A stretch of 64,000 nt of DNA from Microcebus murinus (lineage: Eukaryota; Chordata; Mammalia; Primates; Cheirogaleidae), in assembly GCF_040939455.1 (NCBI RefSeq), contig NC_134119.1, forward strand, positions 14,930,501 to 14,994,500. The letters run 5' to 3'. The notes under the pieces were generated by a model. The model saw only the letters and a list, made by a program, of their open reading frames with translations, did no database searches and had not been told where the DNA came from. A program made the translations under genes and the position numbers. Positions 35,291 through 48,250 of the stretch are shown piece by piece. Position 1 is the first letter of the stretch. Each line of letters starts with the position of its first letter.

Positions 35291-38004
35291 CAAGGAATAA
35301 TAATGCCACCTCAACAATGTTATCTGGACTGTGTGTGAAGAACTTCTCAATGATGCTAATGTTGCTGCATGTGTGTGTGTGTAATTTGTTGGTGCTGGGT
35401 GTGACACATGTCTTATCACTCAAAAACATGTGCAGGCCACTATTTATCTACTCCAATTTTCCTTCTTGTAAAATGGGACTGGATAAAGCTTTGTATAAAC
35501 AAATTACAACAAAATCATTTACCCTATGGACGGAGTTCACCTTACACTTTTGGGCATTCACATGGTTCTTACCATGCAGCAGCCAAAGCAGACTGATCAG
35601 GAATGCAAAGATGCAAAAATGCATATCGCACATGTGGGTGTTGAGAAGTGGCCACAGGGCGTGCTCACGGAAGACCATGAGAAACAAGTGCTGGAGATAG
35701 ATTTCTAAGTAAAAAAAAGTCTGACTTTTGTAACCTCAGGATAACATGGGGTTATCCCGGTCCTGTGTCTGTCTCTCTTAAAAATAATTTTTCTGCCAGA
35801 ATCATTTGTCTGAAAGAGTTTTCTGGGTAGTAGCTCCTCACCTACTGCTCTTGAGTTTCTCACTGAAATACTCAAGACATACTGAAAAAAGATGAAAACT
35901 CCCACTACCATGAAAAGGAGGATTCACAGTCCACCTGCTGCGAGAATTTGAAGGAATCGCTAATAAGTACTGCAGCTATTCAGCACAGCTGAATAGAGAA
36001 ACACATGTGGTGGCCTGTCTCTGTAAGGTCCTGAAAACAGCAGAACTTTTCAGCAACAAATCTGATTTAAGAACCCTCAGTCTCTGTCCTACTGTCTGCC
36101 TCTTACTTGGGAAACACAACATCTTTACGAACCACCGAGAGAGCTGTTGTACATCCCTCTTTCCGCTGTCTCCCTCAGCTGCCCACGGCCAGTACTTCTT
36201 GTCCACATCTGCTGAGAAACAAATATTTCCAAAATACACAACTGCTAGAAGAGAGAGGAGTGGTGGCCCATTTTACTTTAGAAGGTAGAACTCATGAAAT
36301 TCGAGTGTGTGAGTAGAAACGTGAAGAAGAGCCTGGTGGCAGTGTGTACAGTGTACTTCTCTTGTTCAGAGTGTCAGAAAAATATGCAGTAAAGGTAGAA
36401 TGAGACTCCATCTAAACATTGCAAATCTTTTAAACATTGGGAATTCGGCAAAGAACTGTGCACTTCCAACACTGTATTTCAGAGGGGTGATTTGATTAGT
36501 GGGCAGGGCATGGGCAACCCAACAGTGAGTCTAGTGGTAAATTCTGGGTTTGTTAGAGCTTATCTCATTCAAAAATAAGTAAACTAGAAAAAATGAAACC
36601 CACATAGGAGAATTAGAAGGAAAAATACCAGGAACAAGGGAAGGAGAACATCATGCTGAAAATTCAGGGAAAAACACCACACAACAAAATAACTAAACAC
36701 AAGAACCAGAAGAAAATTACTTGGCATACTGGTTAGACATGATTTTAATGAAATAGAAGCTCAAATCCATAAGACTTAGAGGAAAAAACACATCGAGACA
36801 AGAACAAAAAGTAAATTAAAGAAACATAGAAATGAGAAGATGCCAAGCATAAAAGCAAAATTAAAAATCTTGTTTGAAAGCAGTAAAGAGCATAATTAAC
36901 AATGCAATGCAGAAATGGAATGGTGATAATAAAGTTAAATTTTAACAGTTTTACTAGAGAGAGATAAAAATGTTGAAAGAAAAAATTATAGGTGTGTAGG
37001 ATATAGGACAGAGAAACAGAGATTCAACAGTAAGGTTATAGTCAGTTTGGGGGATGAGAACATTCCTGACTGCTTTCTCAATGACAAATACTATTGATGT
37101 CAAATGGGAACGATCTAAAGTCAGATACCTTTTCATGGGGACCTGGACAACTCTCCCTCCAAGCTGCCTATGTGTTTTTACTTTAGAAATATCCATAGCT
37201 GCTTACCAATCAGCCTCGGGAGGAGGAGGTAAGGGGCAGCTTTTCTTGTCCCAGTTGTGTTTCTTGGTGCCAGCATTTGCGGTGAACACCATACTTAGGA
37301 ACTACAGCCCAGAAAGCTATACCCTTAGGCCTGAAAGGAAGGACGTATCACACAACAGGAAGAATTCATGCACGGGTGGGCTGCGTGAATGTTATAAAAG
37401 ACAAATGTTGCACTATAGATCCTAAGATCCAGAAGTCCAAGTATTAACTCAAGACACGTCTGTTGCTGTGTTCACTGTAGGCGACAGTGAACTGATCCCA
37501 TGATCTACCATAGTTAAACGGCTACGTGACTCTTTTCTATTGCTGGTCCTTAGATCTGGAGCAGCAATAACAGAGGAGGTGGGCAGTAGAGGAAACAGCT
37601 TGAACCCAAGGTTCCAGATTTATCAGTGGGGACAAGCTCCTCAGTTTGGTCCTAATAATATTCCTGGAAAACAAACAAACAAACAAAACCACTGGAAAAG
37701 CCACAAAGCAAAATATACTTGTATATATAGACGGAAAGGCTCACCACATTCTAGGCAAGATTAATATTAGATTAACATGAGATCTATACTTAGCCATATT
37801 CCAGGGAATATTTGAATTGCAGCGATAGAGACAAAGTCCCAGAAACATCCAAGCAGAGAAAAACAAAACATATTAATTATAAAGGAATAAAAAAATCAAG
37901 CTGGGCCAGGCCTTCTCTGCACTACCAACGGGTGGAAGCCAATGAGGAAGTATAGGCAGATCGAGAGGTCAATGTTTGTATTCCAGATACTGTATAATAA
38001 ATGA

Positions 38005-38270
38005 TCCCAGGACGTGGTGGCTCTAAGCAACCATTTCATTATGCTCACAGATTCTGCAGGTCACGGATTTGGAGATGGCACAGAGGGCTTGTCTCTGTAA
38101 TATTATTTCTGGAGCCCCAGCTGGAAAGAATCAAAAGTTGGGTGTGACTCAAGGTTAGGGGCTGAATAAGACACAGGGATTATCATTACTGGGTTGGGAT
38201 CTCAGGGTGGATCTGGCCCAAGGAACAAAACCATTTCCTTAGCCTCACACCTTTGCTGCCTTGCTCATTT
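38005..38270 (-). mobile_element. Possible old MaLR LTR fragment
   Basis: 'ggtggctctaagcaaccatt', 'ttctgcaggtcacggatttg' and 'ggttgggatctcagggtgg' recall inverted MLT1 E/F/G LTRs. Weak. Confidence 0.35.
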
Positions 38271-39282
38271 CCTTTCTACAGCCAGGAGTTTGCAGATGAG
38301 ACAGAGGGTCAGTTAGGGAAATTGCTTTGGGTCTCCCCAGTGTCTAAGTTCTAGATTCTTCTCATGGCCACAAGCAACTTTTCTTCTGTAGCCTAGATTT
38401 CAACGCACCAGAGTACAGCCACCCCATCTGCCCACATACTGTTCCCTCTACTACGATCCAGACAGGCTTGTCTCCTTATTAAATCCTCCATGTCCTCATA
38501 TCCTTCCTGCCCAGGGCATATTCACTCACATCTCAATGTCTTTGTGTCAAAATATCGATGTGCAAGCCACTAGGTTTAATATCTTTAATATCTGCCTCAT
38601 TTCCTGATGATAGCCATTACTATTTTTGGTAACTTCCCTTGCAAACTGATTGTTTGAACCACACAGTTGTGACTTGAGTAATCATTTAGCACAAGACCGT
38701 TGGCGATTTCCCATGCTTTAGTGTTGTATCTGCCATTAAACTGTGATTTCCTTGGGGGAATGACAAAACCAAGTGTAAAAATATATTTTGTCCCACTTTC
38801 AGAGGAAAAAAAGACCTCTGCCACTTCCATGCTATCGTTTCCCACTTCCAGCACACTATTATATGAAGATACTGTTACCACCTCTACCACTAGCTTTTCT
38901 ATGTGTGGCTGAGCCCACTGTGGTTCTCTGACGTTGTGTGATTCCCATTCACTTTCCCCCTCCACATCTGAACATGATTGGATTATCCTACGGTCAAACA
39001 AGCAAATGAAAGTCATCAGGTTGCTCATGCATTGTCAGCATTTTGAAAAGCTGCGTCATGCTTCATATCACAATGTGAAATTCGATTACTTTTATTCAAC
39101 TGTTTTATGGAATCTGAAAAGTGCTACATATTTCCAAAAAGCCGGCTAGAGGAGGATCTTGTTATATTAATTGTTGAATGAATCTTCCTAAAAATGTGTG
39201 CTGTTCTTAATGAAAACTACATGGCATGTCCTGATGAGTGCCGCAAAGATGCTTTAAAAGCAAGATGCTATGTGAGTATTCT

Positions 39283-39614
39283 TTTTTTTTTTTTTGAGAC
39301 AGAGTCTCACTTTGTTGCCCAGGCTAGAGTGAGTGCAGTGGTGTCAGCCTAGCTCACAGCAACCTCAAACTCCTGGACTCAAGCGATCCTGCTGCCTCAG
39401 CCTGCCAAGTAGCTGGCTACAGGCATGCACCACCATGCCCGGCTAATTTTTTCAATATATATATATTAGTTGGCCAATTAATTTCTTTCTATTTATAGTA
39501 GAGACAGGGTCTCGCTCTTGCTCAGGCTGTTTTCGAACTCCTGACCTCGAGCAATCCGCCGGCCTCAGCCTCCCAGAGTGCTAGGGTTACAGGTGTCAGC
39601 CACTGCGCCCAGCC
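39283..39614 (-). mobile_element. Lemur-type Alu SINE
   Basis: Full dimeric Alu in reverse orientation. The linker 'tatatatatattagttggcc' 'aattaatttctttctattta' and 'gtgtcagcctagctcacag' distinguish strepsirrhine Alus from human ones. Target duplications 'atgtgagtattct' (39270-39282) and 'atgtgaacattct' (39615-39627) match at 11 of 13. This is the main clue to the organism. Confidence 0.93.
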
Positions 39615-40149
39615 ATGTGAACATTCTTATATTCTTTTGGGAGTGCTATCTTGAATTTTAAGGAGGGTCAGTTTCCTTGAAGTTCTGCTATTAATTTGAA
39701 CTCACTTGTCATTACCAACATTTTGAGATTGTCTTTCCTTTGAATCGCAACAAGTATTGCCTAATCATTCTATGAGTGAGGTGCACTTGTACGCTCCCAT
39801 GGCACTCAGAGCTCCCAGAAGTTACCAGCCCTGTCTCCAGGGATAAGCCCTTTCCACCTTTGTTTCTAAGTTCCTAGAAGTGTCAGGGGGAAAGTAGGAA
39901 CTCAATAAGTACTTGATATTTTAAAAGTGAAAGTTATGTCAAAGAGGATGGATCTTCTTCAGGGTTGCTACTCTCCTGAAATGATCCTGATGGAACAGGC
40001 AAAAAGTTCACTTTCCTATATAAACAGCAACAACAATTTAAAAAAATCAAGTTTCTACTCAGAAGAAAGAACTTGAGTCCAGAGAGACCTCAGCTGTGGA
40101 AGTGCTTGAGTTCAGAAACAGGTAAGAATGAGACTGGCCAAGGATAGGA

Positions 40150-42600
40150 CACAGCAAAAAATGAAAATGACAGACCAATATCCCTGATGAACATAAGCAC
40201 AAAAATCCTCAATAATATACTAGCAAACAGAATCCAACAGCACATCAAAAAGATAATTTATCATGATCAAGTGGGTTTCATTTCAGAGATGCAAGCATGG
40301 TTCAACATACACAAGCCAATAAATGTGATTCACCACATAAATGGAATTAAAAACAAAACTCATATGATCATTTCAACAGATGTAGAAAAAGCATTTAATG
40401 AAATCCATTGCCACTTTATGATAAAAACCTTCAACAAACTAGGCAATAGGAAGGAACATATCTCAAATTAATAAAAGCTATACATGACAGAGTCACAGCC
40501 AACATCATACTGAATGGGGAAAAGTTGAAAGCATTCCTCCTAAGAATTGCAATAGGACAAGGATGACCACTTTCACCACTTTCATTCAATATAGTCCTGG
40601 ATATTCTAGCCAGAGAAATCAGGTAAGAAAAAAAAGGGCGTTCAAATTGGAAAAGAGAAAGTCAAACTGTCTCCATTTGCTAATGATATGCTCTTATACC
40701 TAGAAAACTCTAAAGCACTCCTAGATTTGATTAATGAACTCAGTAAGGTCTCAGTTACAAAATCAACATATGTTAATTAGTATCACTACTATACTCCAAT
40801 AACAACCAAGCTGAGAATCACATCAAGAACTCAATCTCATTTGCAATATCCGCAAAATAAAATAAAATAAAATAAAATAAAATAAAATAAAATGAAAAAG
40901 TACCTAGGAATATATTTAACCAAAGAGGTGAAAGATCTCTACAAGGGGAACTACAAAATGCTGATAAAAGAAATTGCAGATGACACAAACAAATGGAAAA
41001 ACATCTCATGCTCATGGATTGGAAGAATCAATACTGTGAGAATGACTGTACTGCCCAAAGCAATCTACAGATTCAATGTAATTTCTATTAAAATACTAAT
41101 GTCATCTTAAACAGAATTAGAAAAAACAATTTTAAAATTCATATGGAACCAAAAAAAGGGCCCAAATAGTTAAAGCAATCCTAAGTAAAAAGAAAAAATC
41201 TGGAGGCATCACATTGCCCAACTTCAAATTATACTACAAGGTGATAGTAATCCACACAGGATGTTACTGATACAAATAGACACATGGATCAATGGAACAG
41301 AATAGAGGACCCAGAAATAAAGCCAAATACCCACAACCAGTTGATCTTCAGCAAAGCAGACAAAAACATACACTGGGGAAAGGACATCCTATTCAATAGA
41401 TGGTGCTGAGAAAATTGGATAGTCACATGCAGTAGAATGAAACTGGATTCTCTATCTCTTGCCATATATAAAAATTAACTCAGGATGGACTTAAGACTTA
41501 AATGTAAGACCTGAAACTATAAAAATTCTAGACGAAAACCTAGGGAAAACTCTTCTGGACATTGGCCTAGGCAAATAATTCATGACTAAGACCCCAAAAG
41601 CAAATACAACAAAACAAAAATAAATAAATGGGACTTAATTAAACTAAGAATCTTCTGCACAGCAAAAGAAATAATTAACAAGCTAAATAGACAACCTATA
41701 GAATGAGAAAAAATATTTGCCAACTATACACCCAATAAAGGACAAATAGCCAGACTCTATAAGGAACTCAAATCATCAGGAAAAAACAAAAAACCAAATA
41801 ATCCCATTAAAAAGTGGACAAACAACATAAACGGACATTTTTCAAAAGAATATACACAAATGGCCAACAAACATAGGAAAAATGCTCAACATCACTAGTT
41901 ATCAGAGAAATGCAAATTAAAACTGCAACGAAACACCACCCCACCCCACTTAGAATGCCCATTATTAAAAAGTCAAAAAAGAACATATGTCGGCATGGAT
42001 GTGGTAAAAAGGGAATGCTCGTACACTTTTGGTGGGAATGTAAATCAGTACAACCTCTAGAGAAAAGAATATGGAAATTTCTCAAAGAAATAAATGTATT
42101 ATAAATCTACCATTTGATCCAGCAATATCAGTACTAGGTATCTACCCAAAGGAAAAGAAGTCATTATATCAAAAAGACACCTGCAATCGTATGTTTATCA
42201 CAGTACAATTCAAATTGCAAAGATATGGACTCAACTATGTGCCCATCGACTGAGGAGTACATAAAGAAAATGTGGTATATATACACTGTGGAATACTACT
42301 CTGCCATAAAAAATGAAATAATAAGTTGAAGTAATGCAAGAATGAAAACCCAAATACTGTTTGTTCTCACTTGTAAGTGGGAGCTAAGCTACAGGTACAC
42401 AGGGGCACACAGAATGGTACAATGGACATTGCAGATTCAGATGGTGGGGGGGGCAGAGAGGGGAGGTGACAAAAGAAAAACTGCCTATGGACAGCCACAC
42501 TAAAAACCCAGACATCACCACTGTACAATTCATCATGTAACCCAAAACCACTTGTACCCCTAAATCTATCAAGATAAAAAATTAAATAAAAAATACTTGA
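40150..42600 (+). mobile_element. 5'-truncated L1 LINE with ORF2 remnant and 3' UTR
   Basis: Starts inside ORF2 at the reverse-transcriptase region ('cagaccaatatccctgatg'), runs through the C-terminal ORF2 ('ggaatactactctgccataa') and a G-rich 3' UTR tract (about 42446-42470), and ends in an A-rich tail. A recognisable reverse-transcriptase fragment is open at 40187-40471, but frameshifts and stops break the rest, so it is dead. It is antisense to PCSK2 and unlike human L1PA at the 3' end. No clear target duplication found. Confidence 0.93.
40854..40893 (+). repeat. (AAAAT)n microsatellite inside L1 ORF2
   Basis: About eight AAAAT units at a site where L1 ORF2 normally carries only a short AAAATAAAAT stretch; it disrupts the L1 frame. 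Confidence 0.9.
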
Positions 42601-43213
42601 CAGTGTGTGTGTGGGGGGAGGGCGGGGGGAACCCATAAAAACTGGCCAGAATTCCAGAGCCTGCCCGACCCGAACCCAAGGACATGCAAGCTATGCAGAA
42701 TGGGGACATTTAGAGCTCACTTTTCTCTTTCTCCTCTCTCAGTGATTTTAAACAATTTTACTATTCATCTCAGGGAAAACAAAGGAATTATTATAATGTA
42801 AGACAAGGTGGCTTTCTCTTTTTGTTCTTTCTTAGATAGAAAAGCCAACTTTGTTTTCTGGTTTGAAATGAAATTGCTGCATCCTGTTCTCATCTACCGT
42901 TGAGAGTCAAGTGGATATTCTTCAAAGCAAGTGCTGAAAATGCACTCTGAGGACAGAGCTTGGCAAACCTGCCCCATTAAGGTGGTTTCCCTAAGAATAT
43001 CTCAAAATCCTAAAACCAAGCGCTCGAATGCCACACTGTGGTTCTCACCATGTTCTGTTGAAAACAACAATCCGTTTAAATTCAGAAAAATCTGACATCA
43101 TGATAAAGTATAGCTCTTTGAAATATTTTCCTTTATTATTCTTTGAGGCAAGTTCTCTGGAACTGTACTGACCCCCAGGCAATGCATATTGGAAACAAGC
43201 CAACCCGAATCCT

Positions 43214-43246
43214 GGGGGTGGGGGGTGGGAGTGGGGGTTGGGGGGA
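43214..43246 (+). repeat. G-run cluster (potential G-quadruplex)
   Basis: Five G-runs of 3-6 separated by 1-3 bases (GGGGGTGGGGGGTGGGAG then GGGGG, TT, GGGGGG). It fits the standard four-run quadruplex pattern and lies on the PCSK2 template strand. Confidence 0.85.
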
Positions 43247-44329
43247 CTAGTCTCTACTCTGATTCATTGTTTTTTTTTCCCACTGGTGGGAGTTGCAGGT
43301 GATTTCTAATCTGTCTCCCTTTGACCTCCTGAAGGAATCTCTGGCTTTTTTTTTTCTTCTGGGTGAAGATAATCAACCACACCTTAGTTTCCTTGGGTGT
43401 CAACAGCAATGTAGTGCTGATGAGTGGTTTCTTGGATGTCCCCTATATCAAAGAAATGCAGAAATTTCTTAACCTGTATTTATCTGGCACCACTGAGTCA
43501 GACTCTAAGACAGACCTTCGTTACCATTCCCAAGGACATACTCCACTTTGCACTTGGACACCTCGGATGCAGACCCCACCCTCTGAAATGCACAGCACTA
43601 CCCTGTCATCGACACTCAGTTCCTCCCAGCCTTCAGCCAGCCCTCTTTAGACAGGGATGGTGCTTCATTTCCACAAATTGGTTGGAAATACTTTCCATGA
43701 TGCTACTTAGTACCATCTGGGTGAGCTGTATTCTCAATTGGCAAATAATCAAGTGTGAACGATGTTGTGTGCTTTTCAATCTAAAACCAGGGTGTGTGTA
43801 TGTGGAGGGGGCAGCTGAAGCTTAACCAGTTTCATGTTCTGAAAGCCATAACTGCCTTTGTTGCTCCTCACTTGATCTATTTCTACGTGGTCTGCCATTT
43901 ACCTGATGTTTGCTCAGCACCTGGTAAGCAAAGAGCTTTCGAAAAAGGTAGAAAAGAAAATCAATATCTCTGCCCATTTAGACAGCCTCTCACCATTCAG
44001 CGACATTCACACAGTGCTGGGGAGGAAAGCAGGAGATTGATGCATCTTAGAGACCCGGAGAAGGCATTCGGTCAATTCATCTAAGCAATCATTGGCATTC
44101 AACCAGTTGCTAGCCTGGGTTCAAGTGACTAGGTTTTTATGAAGCTGTGGCTTAAAGGAGCAATACCATGTGCCTGTGTTTCTCTCTTAAAACATGCATC
44201 TCTCTAACACACGAGACATAGCACTCTGTTACCCTGGTATAGGCAAATAATTATGAAAATTTCAACAATAGTACTAAATGCAAAATACGGATTATATCTA
44301 AACCTTTCAACAATCTTGTAACATGGTGT

Positions 44330-44815
44330 TGTCATTGTGGCAATGTTAAAAGATGTCTGTAGGTTCTTTGATGTTCTTCTCATCGAGAGGCAGGACCTAT
44401 GTCCCTCCCCTTGGTCTGAGTGAGCTTGTGACGGATGCAGTCAGCAAGGCATCGTAGAAACGATGCTATCTGACTTCCAAGATTACATCAGAAAAGGCCA
44501 CCATTTTTTGATCTAGGAGAAGCCAGCCACCATGTAAGGAAGTCCAACTACCGTGAGACTGCCACGCTAGACAGCCTGTGCTTTGGTCCCCTGGCTGACA
44601 TCCTCAGCTGGGCTCCCAGCCTGGAGCTGTGTGTTGGGCCATCTCAGATGTCCAACCGCTGCTGCCATCAGAATTCAACCATGAGACATCCCAAGTGGAA
44701 ACTGCCAAACCCTTCCCAAATTCCTGACCCACAAAACAGTGATCCAAGTACAATTGTTTTTACTTTCCATCTCTAGTCTTGGGAGTAATTTGCTACACGG
44801 CAATATTAACCAGGA
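44330..44815 (+). mobile_element. MLT1-type LTR
   Basis: 'gtctgagtgagcttgtgac', 'ggagaagccagccaccatgt', 'ttcctgacccacaaaacagt' and 'tttgctacacggcaatatta' follow the older MLT1 layout. Antisense to PCSK2. Confidence 0.72.
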
Positions 44816-44816
44816 C

Positions 44817-44960
44817 AATTATCCACTATTTTACGAGTGAACAAATTGAGCCTCACACACTTTGAGTAACTTGCCCAAAGTAATGCAATTTCAAAGTTGC
44901 TGCTTTTGCATCACATTTGCCCCAGTCCAAAACCAATGCCCTTGGCTCTATCACCCATAA
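44817..44960 (-). mobile_element. MIR fragment
   Basis: 'ttttacgagtgaacaaattg', 'gagtaacttgcccaaagtaa' are inverted MIR blocks. Confidence 0.6.
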
Positions 44961-45374
44961 TGCAGTTCTAATTAGCCAGTTTATTGCAGGAGAAGCCCCC
45001 AACACGACTGAGAATGTGTGACTTAAAAATGAAATATCGCTACTGTATGTGCCTCCTTGGCGAAGCTGGTGTGAGCATCTCCGTCCCAGGCCTAGACAAT
45101 GAACGTGGGAACGAAAGAGCACCGATCACAGGATTCTAGGTTCTCTTGACTTCTCTCAGGGCAGAGACCTCAGGCGCTTCCAGATATTGCCCTCCACCCC
45201 ACATGGCCCTTTCTGTTGGCCCTGACCAGCCTCAACGTTGCCATCAGTTTCTCTGCCCCAAAAATCAGCCATCATCTGTTTTAGAGCAAAGAACACTCAT
45301 TGGCCACCCACCGCCCAAGACCTGTACCCTCACGGGCATCTCGTCTGGTCTTTGGTCACCACACTGGGAGGGAA

Positions 45375-45490
45375 GCATTGCTAACCCCATTTTGTGGATG
45401 CAGAAATCCAGAATCCGGGCTTAGAGAAGTTAAGGGACTTGCTCAAGTTAATTGATAAATTTGAACCCACAGTTTTCTGACTCTCTTTGT
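45375..45490 (-). mobile_element. MIR fragment
   Basis: 'ccccattttgtggatgcaga', 'gaagttaagggacttgctca' and 'aatttgaacccacagttttc' match inverted MIR. Confidence 0.7.
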
Positions 45491-45734
45491 ACTGTGTTCC
45501 TTCCCACTGGCCTCAACATAGCAAACATTTAACAGAGGAATTACAGTTGAGTGCTCCTGTGCTACCTGGCAACTTCTCATTCCGATGACTGATGACTCTG
45601 GTGAGAGATGTTAGTCCCATGTCAGGAGGTGCCTGGTCCTCCCAAGGCACAACTGTTTCCCACCTAAAGACCTTCTCTGGAAAAGCAAAGAATGCCCACA
45701 CCACTGCTCCTCCAGACCCCCAACCTTGACAGTG

Positions 45735-45870
45735 TGCGGCAGAAACAACTTCAGCACAGATGACTTGAACTGGGAAGTAATGCTGACAAACTGTGTTACA
45801 TTGGGCAAGTTACTTAACTTCTCTGAGTCTCTGTTTCATCAGGTGTAAAGTGAGAGAGTGGGCCAGACGA
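45735..45870 (+). mobile_element. MIR fragment
   Basis: 'acattgggcaagttacttaa' and 'cttctctgagtctctgtttc' match MIR. Confidence 0.72.
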
Positions 45871-45959
45871 CTCGTACATACTATAAACACACAACTCTCT
45901 GGATTTGGAGCCATAAATATATGAAGTGACTTGTTATGAAGAAGAGTATGGAAATAATA

Positions 45960-46155
45960 GCAACAGTAAACACTTACTGAATACCTTACCACGTGCTTAG
46001 CGCAGTTTTTAGCACTTTACATGCATTGCTATTATCATCCCCATTTTACAGATGGGAACACAGCGGCTTGCCTGAGACACACAGGTAGAAAGTAGACGAA
46101 GCATAATTTGAACCCTGGCTGTTTGTCCCCAGGAGATGAACTCTTAAACCATGTC
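45960..46155 (-). mobile_element. MIR SINE
   Basis: 'cttactgaataccttaccac', 'atccccattttacagatggg' and 'ataatttgaaccctggctg' match inverted MIR. Confidence 0.78.
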
Positions 46156-46454
46156 TTAATACTGGAAAATGAACCTTAACATCGTAGAACTCACAGTCAT
46201 GTCACAGGAATTTGAAGGGAAGAGGGATGTTTCTAGCTGTGAAGATCACCAGGCTGGGAGGCCCCAAGAAGCTTGTGTTCATGTATGTCCTGGTGCCTGG
46301 TGGCCACCCTGTCTCCACAGGCCTACCTGTAGGCATCTCCTATTTACTGCAGAGGGAGGAAAGCCTTGCTCCAAAATGTGACAGAATATGAAGCATGAGA
46401 TGCTGTAACATCAGTTGCATACATTTGGAGTGTAAGTCATGCTGCCTCTATTTG

Positions 46455-46880
46455 CTTTTCCTTTATAAACTTTTAATTTCAAAAATTAGAAAAAAACAGT
46501 ACATAGAATTCCTACATACTCTTCACTCAGATTTTCTAAATATTAACATTTTATTGTATTTGCTTTATCATTCTTTCTCTACCCATACACAGACACACAC
46601 AGGCAATTATATTTTCCTGAACTATTTGAGAGCAAGTTGCAAAGAGTATGCCCCCCACCTTAAGCTTAAATAAGTCAGTGTGTGTTTCCTAAAAACTATC
46701 ACCTTCTTTTACATAACCATGGTTCATTTCTGAAAATCAGGAAATTAGCATCGATACAATACTATTGCCTAATCTATACCTTATTCACATTTCATCAATT
46801 GTTCCATTAATATTCATTATGGCACACACACACACACACAGATCCAGGATCCAATATAGGATGACATATATGCTTTTCAA
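46455..46880. mobile_element. Old L1-type fragment with (CA)n
   Basis: 'ttcctacatactcttcactc', 'tatttgctttatcattcttt', 'gagagcaagttgcaaagagt' and 'gatccaggatccaatatagg' match the common old LINE family. A short (CA)n lies at 46825-46842. Confidence 0.65.
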
Positions 46881-47109
46881 AAGTTTTCATCTCTAGAGAA
46901 GCCAAAGCCAATGATAAGGCAGGGTTCTCTTCCTAAGACAGGAACTGAGAAGACTAAATACAGTCCCAACTATTGTACATATAGTGAAATGAAGGCAGGG
47001 TTCACATAATCAAGAATATGAACACAACAGTGGAAAAACCATCAACCTTTTAGCAGACCAGCAATAGTGAATGCTATGCTCAGCTCTGGTTCTCTGGCTT
47101 CTCCTAGAG

Positions 47110-47297
47110 AAGTGGTTCTCAAATTTAGAAGCATTAGAATCCTCTGGAAAGCTTGTTAAAACATAAATTACTGGGCCTCACCCCTCCACCTCAGAGTTTG
47201 TGATTCAGTAGATCTGGGGTGGAGTCTGAGAAATTCTAACAAGTTCCCAAGTGATGCTGGGGCTGCTGGTCCGGGGAGCACCATTTGAGAACCGCTG
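47110..47297. mobile_element. MER5A hAT element
   Basis: AGTGGTTCTCAAA at one end and TTTGAGAACCGCTG at the other are hAT inverted repeats. The interior has 'ctgggcctcacccctccacc' and 'gtgattcagtagatctgggg'. Flanks TCCTAGAG and CTCTAGAG (6 of 8) are a decayed target duplication. Confidence 0.88.
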
Positions 47298-47399
47298 CTC
47301 TAGAGAAATTCATACCAGATGGTGTCCCGCTCAGGATTTCCTGCCAGGGCTTAATCAATGACCTCCTACTTATCAAATCCAATGCCCTATTCTCCATTC

Positions 47400-47882
47400 C
47401 ACTTGACTCTTTGATATAGGTGGCTGTGGGGGCATTCCTCTAGTTGTTGGAGCCCACCCATCTCTACCGAGACAGTCCTGCTTCTACTACAGAGACTGAA
47501 ATAGCCAGACACCTGCCTACCCAGCTTCCGTTATCAGATCACGTGATCTGTTCTGGCTAAGGGTTCTAAACGGGGCATCTGAGAAAGAGCTTTTCCTCTC
47601 CATGAATGAAGAAAGAACTCTTTCTCATTTTGCCACCCTTCTGCTTCCTGTCTTTGGAGGCTGGAGTAGGAAGATGTGCTCCCTGGACCTACAGCCAGCA
47701 TCTTACAAGCATGGGGGAAGGTTGAGAGACTTGCAGGCACCAACCAGGAGCCTGGATTGTCAGCGGCTGGTCCGGCCTCTGGACTGCCCACTGCAGACTT
47801 CCTGTTACAGCGCTGATTAAGGTCTTTATTATTTAAGTCATTGTTATTTCTTTCCTGGCAGCAAAGGACTCTTAACTGATAT
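47400..47882 (+). mobile_element. Old LTR (MLT1-like)
   Basis: 'acgtgatctgttctggctaa', 'ggaagatgtgctccctggac' and 'gcaaaggactcttaactgat' suggest an old MaLR LTR; family uncertain. Confidence 0.45.
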
Positions 47883-47929
47883 ACCATTCCATGATCTGTC
47901 TTTCTCTCTCTCATATAGGAAGGTCTAGA

Positions 47930-48250
47930 GCTGCATTGTCCCCTAGGTAGTCGCTGCCCCATGGGGCTATTGAGTACTCGAAACATGGCTAATCTGAATT
48001 GAAATGTGCCCAAAGTATAAAGTATACACTGGAGTTTGATGACTCAGTACAAGAAAAGAATGTAAAATACCTCATTATAATTTTATACTGACTGTATGTT
48101 GAAATAATATTACTTTGGATATACTTTAACACATAAAACATATTATTATTAAAATTAAGTGTACTCATTTCTTTTACTTTTTAAAAAATGTGGCTATTTA
48201 AGATTATATACATAGTTGTGGTCCACATTGCATTGGATAGCACTGCTATA
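47930..48250. mobile_element. hAT element (GTCCAATAG family)
   Basis: 'gagctgcattgtccccta', 'gagtactcgaaacatggcta', 'agaatgtaaaatacctcatt' and 'gcattggatagcactgc' fit the same hAT-Charlie group as 17997-18196 (longer relative). Confidence 0.75.

Noticed and set aside
40187..42253. L1 open frames (94, 72, 64 and 60 codons) as host genes
   Set aside because: They are broken pieces of L1 ORF2 in a 5'-truncated element.
40120..42620. Target duplication for the L1
   Set aside because: No convincing matching flank was found around the truncated 5' end and the A-rich tail.
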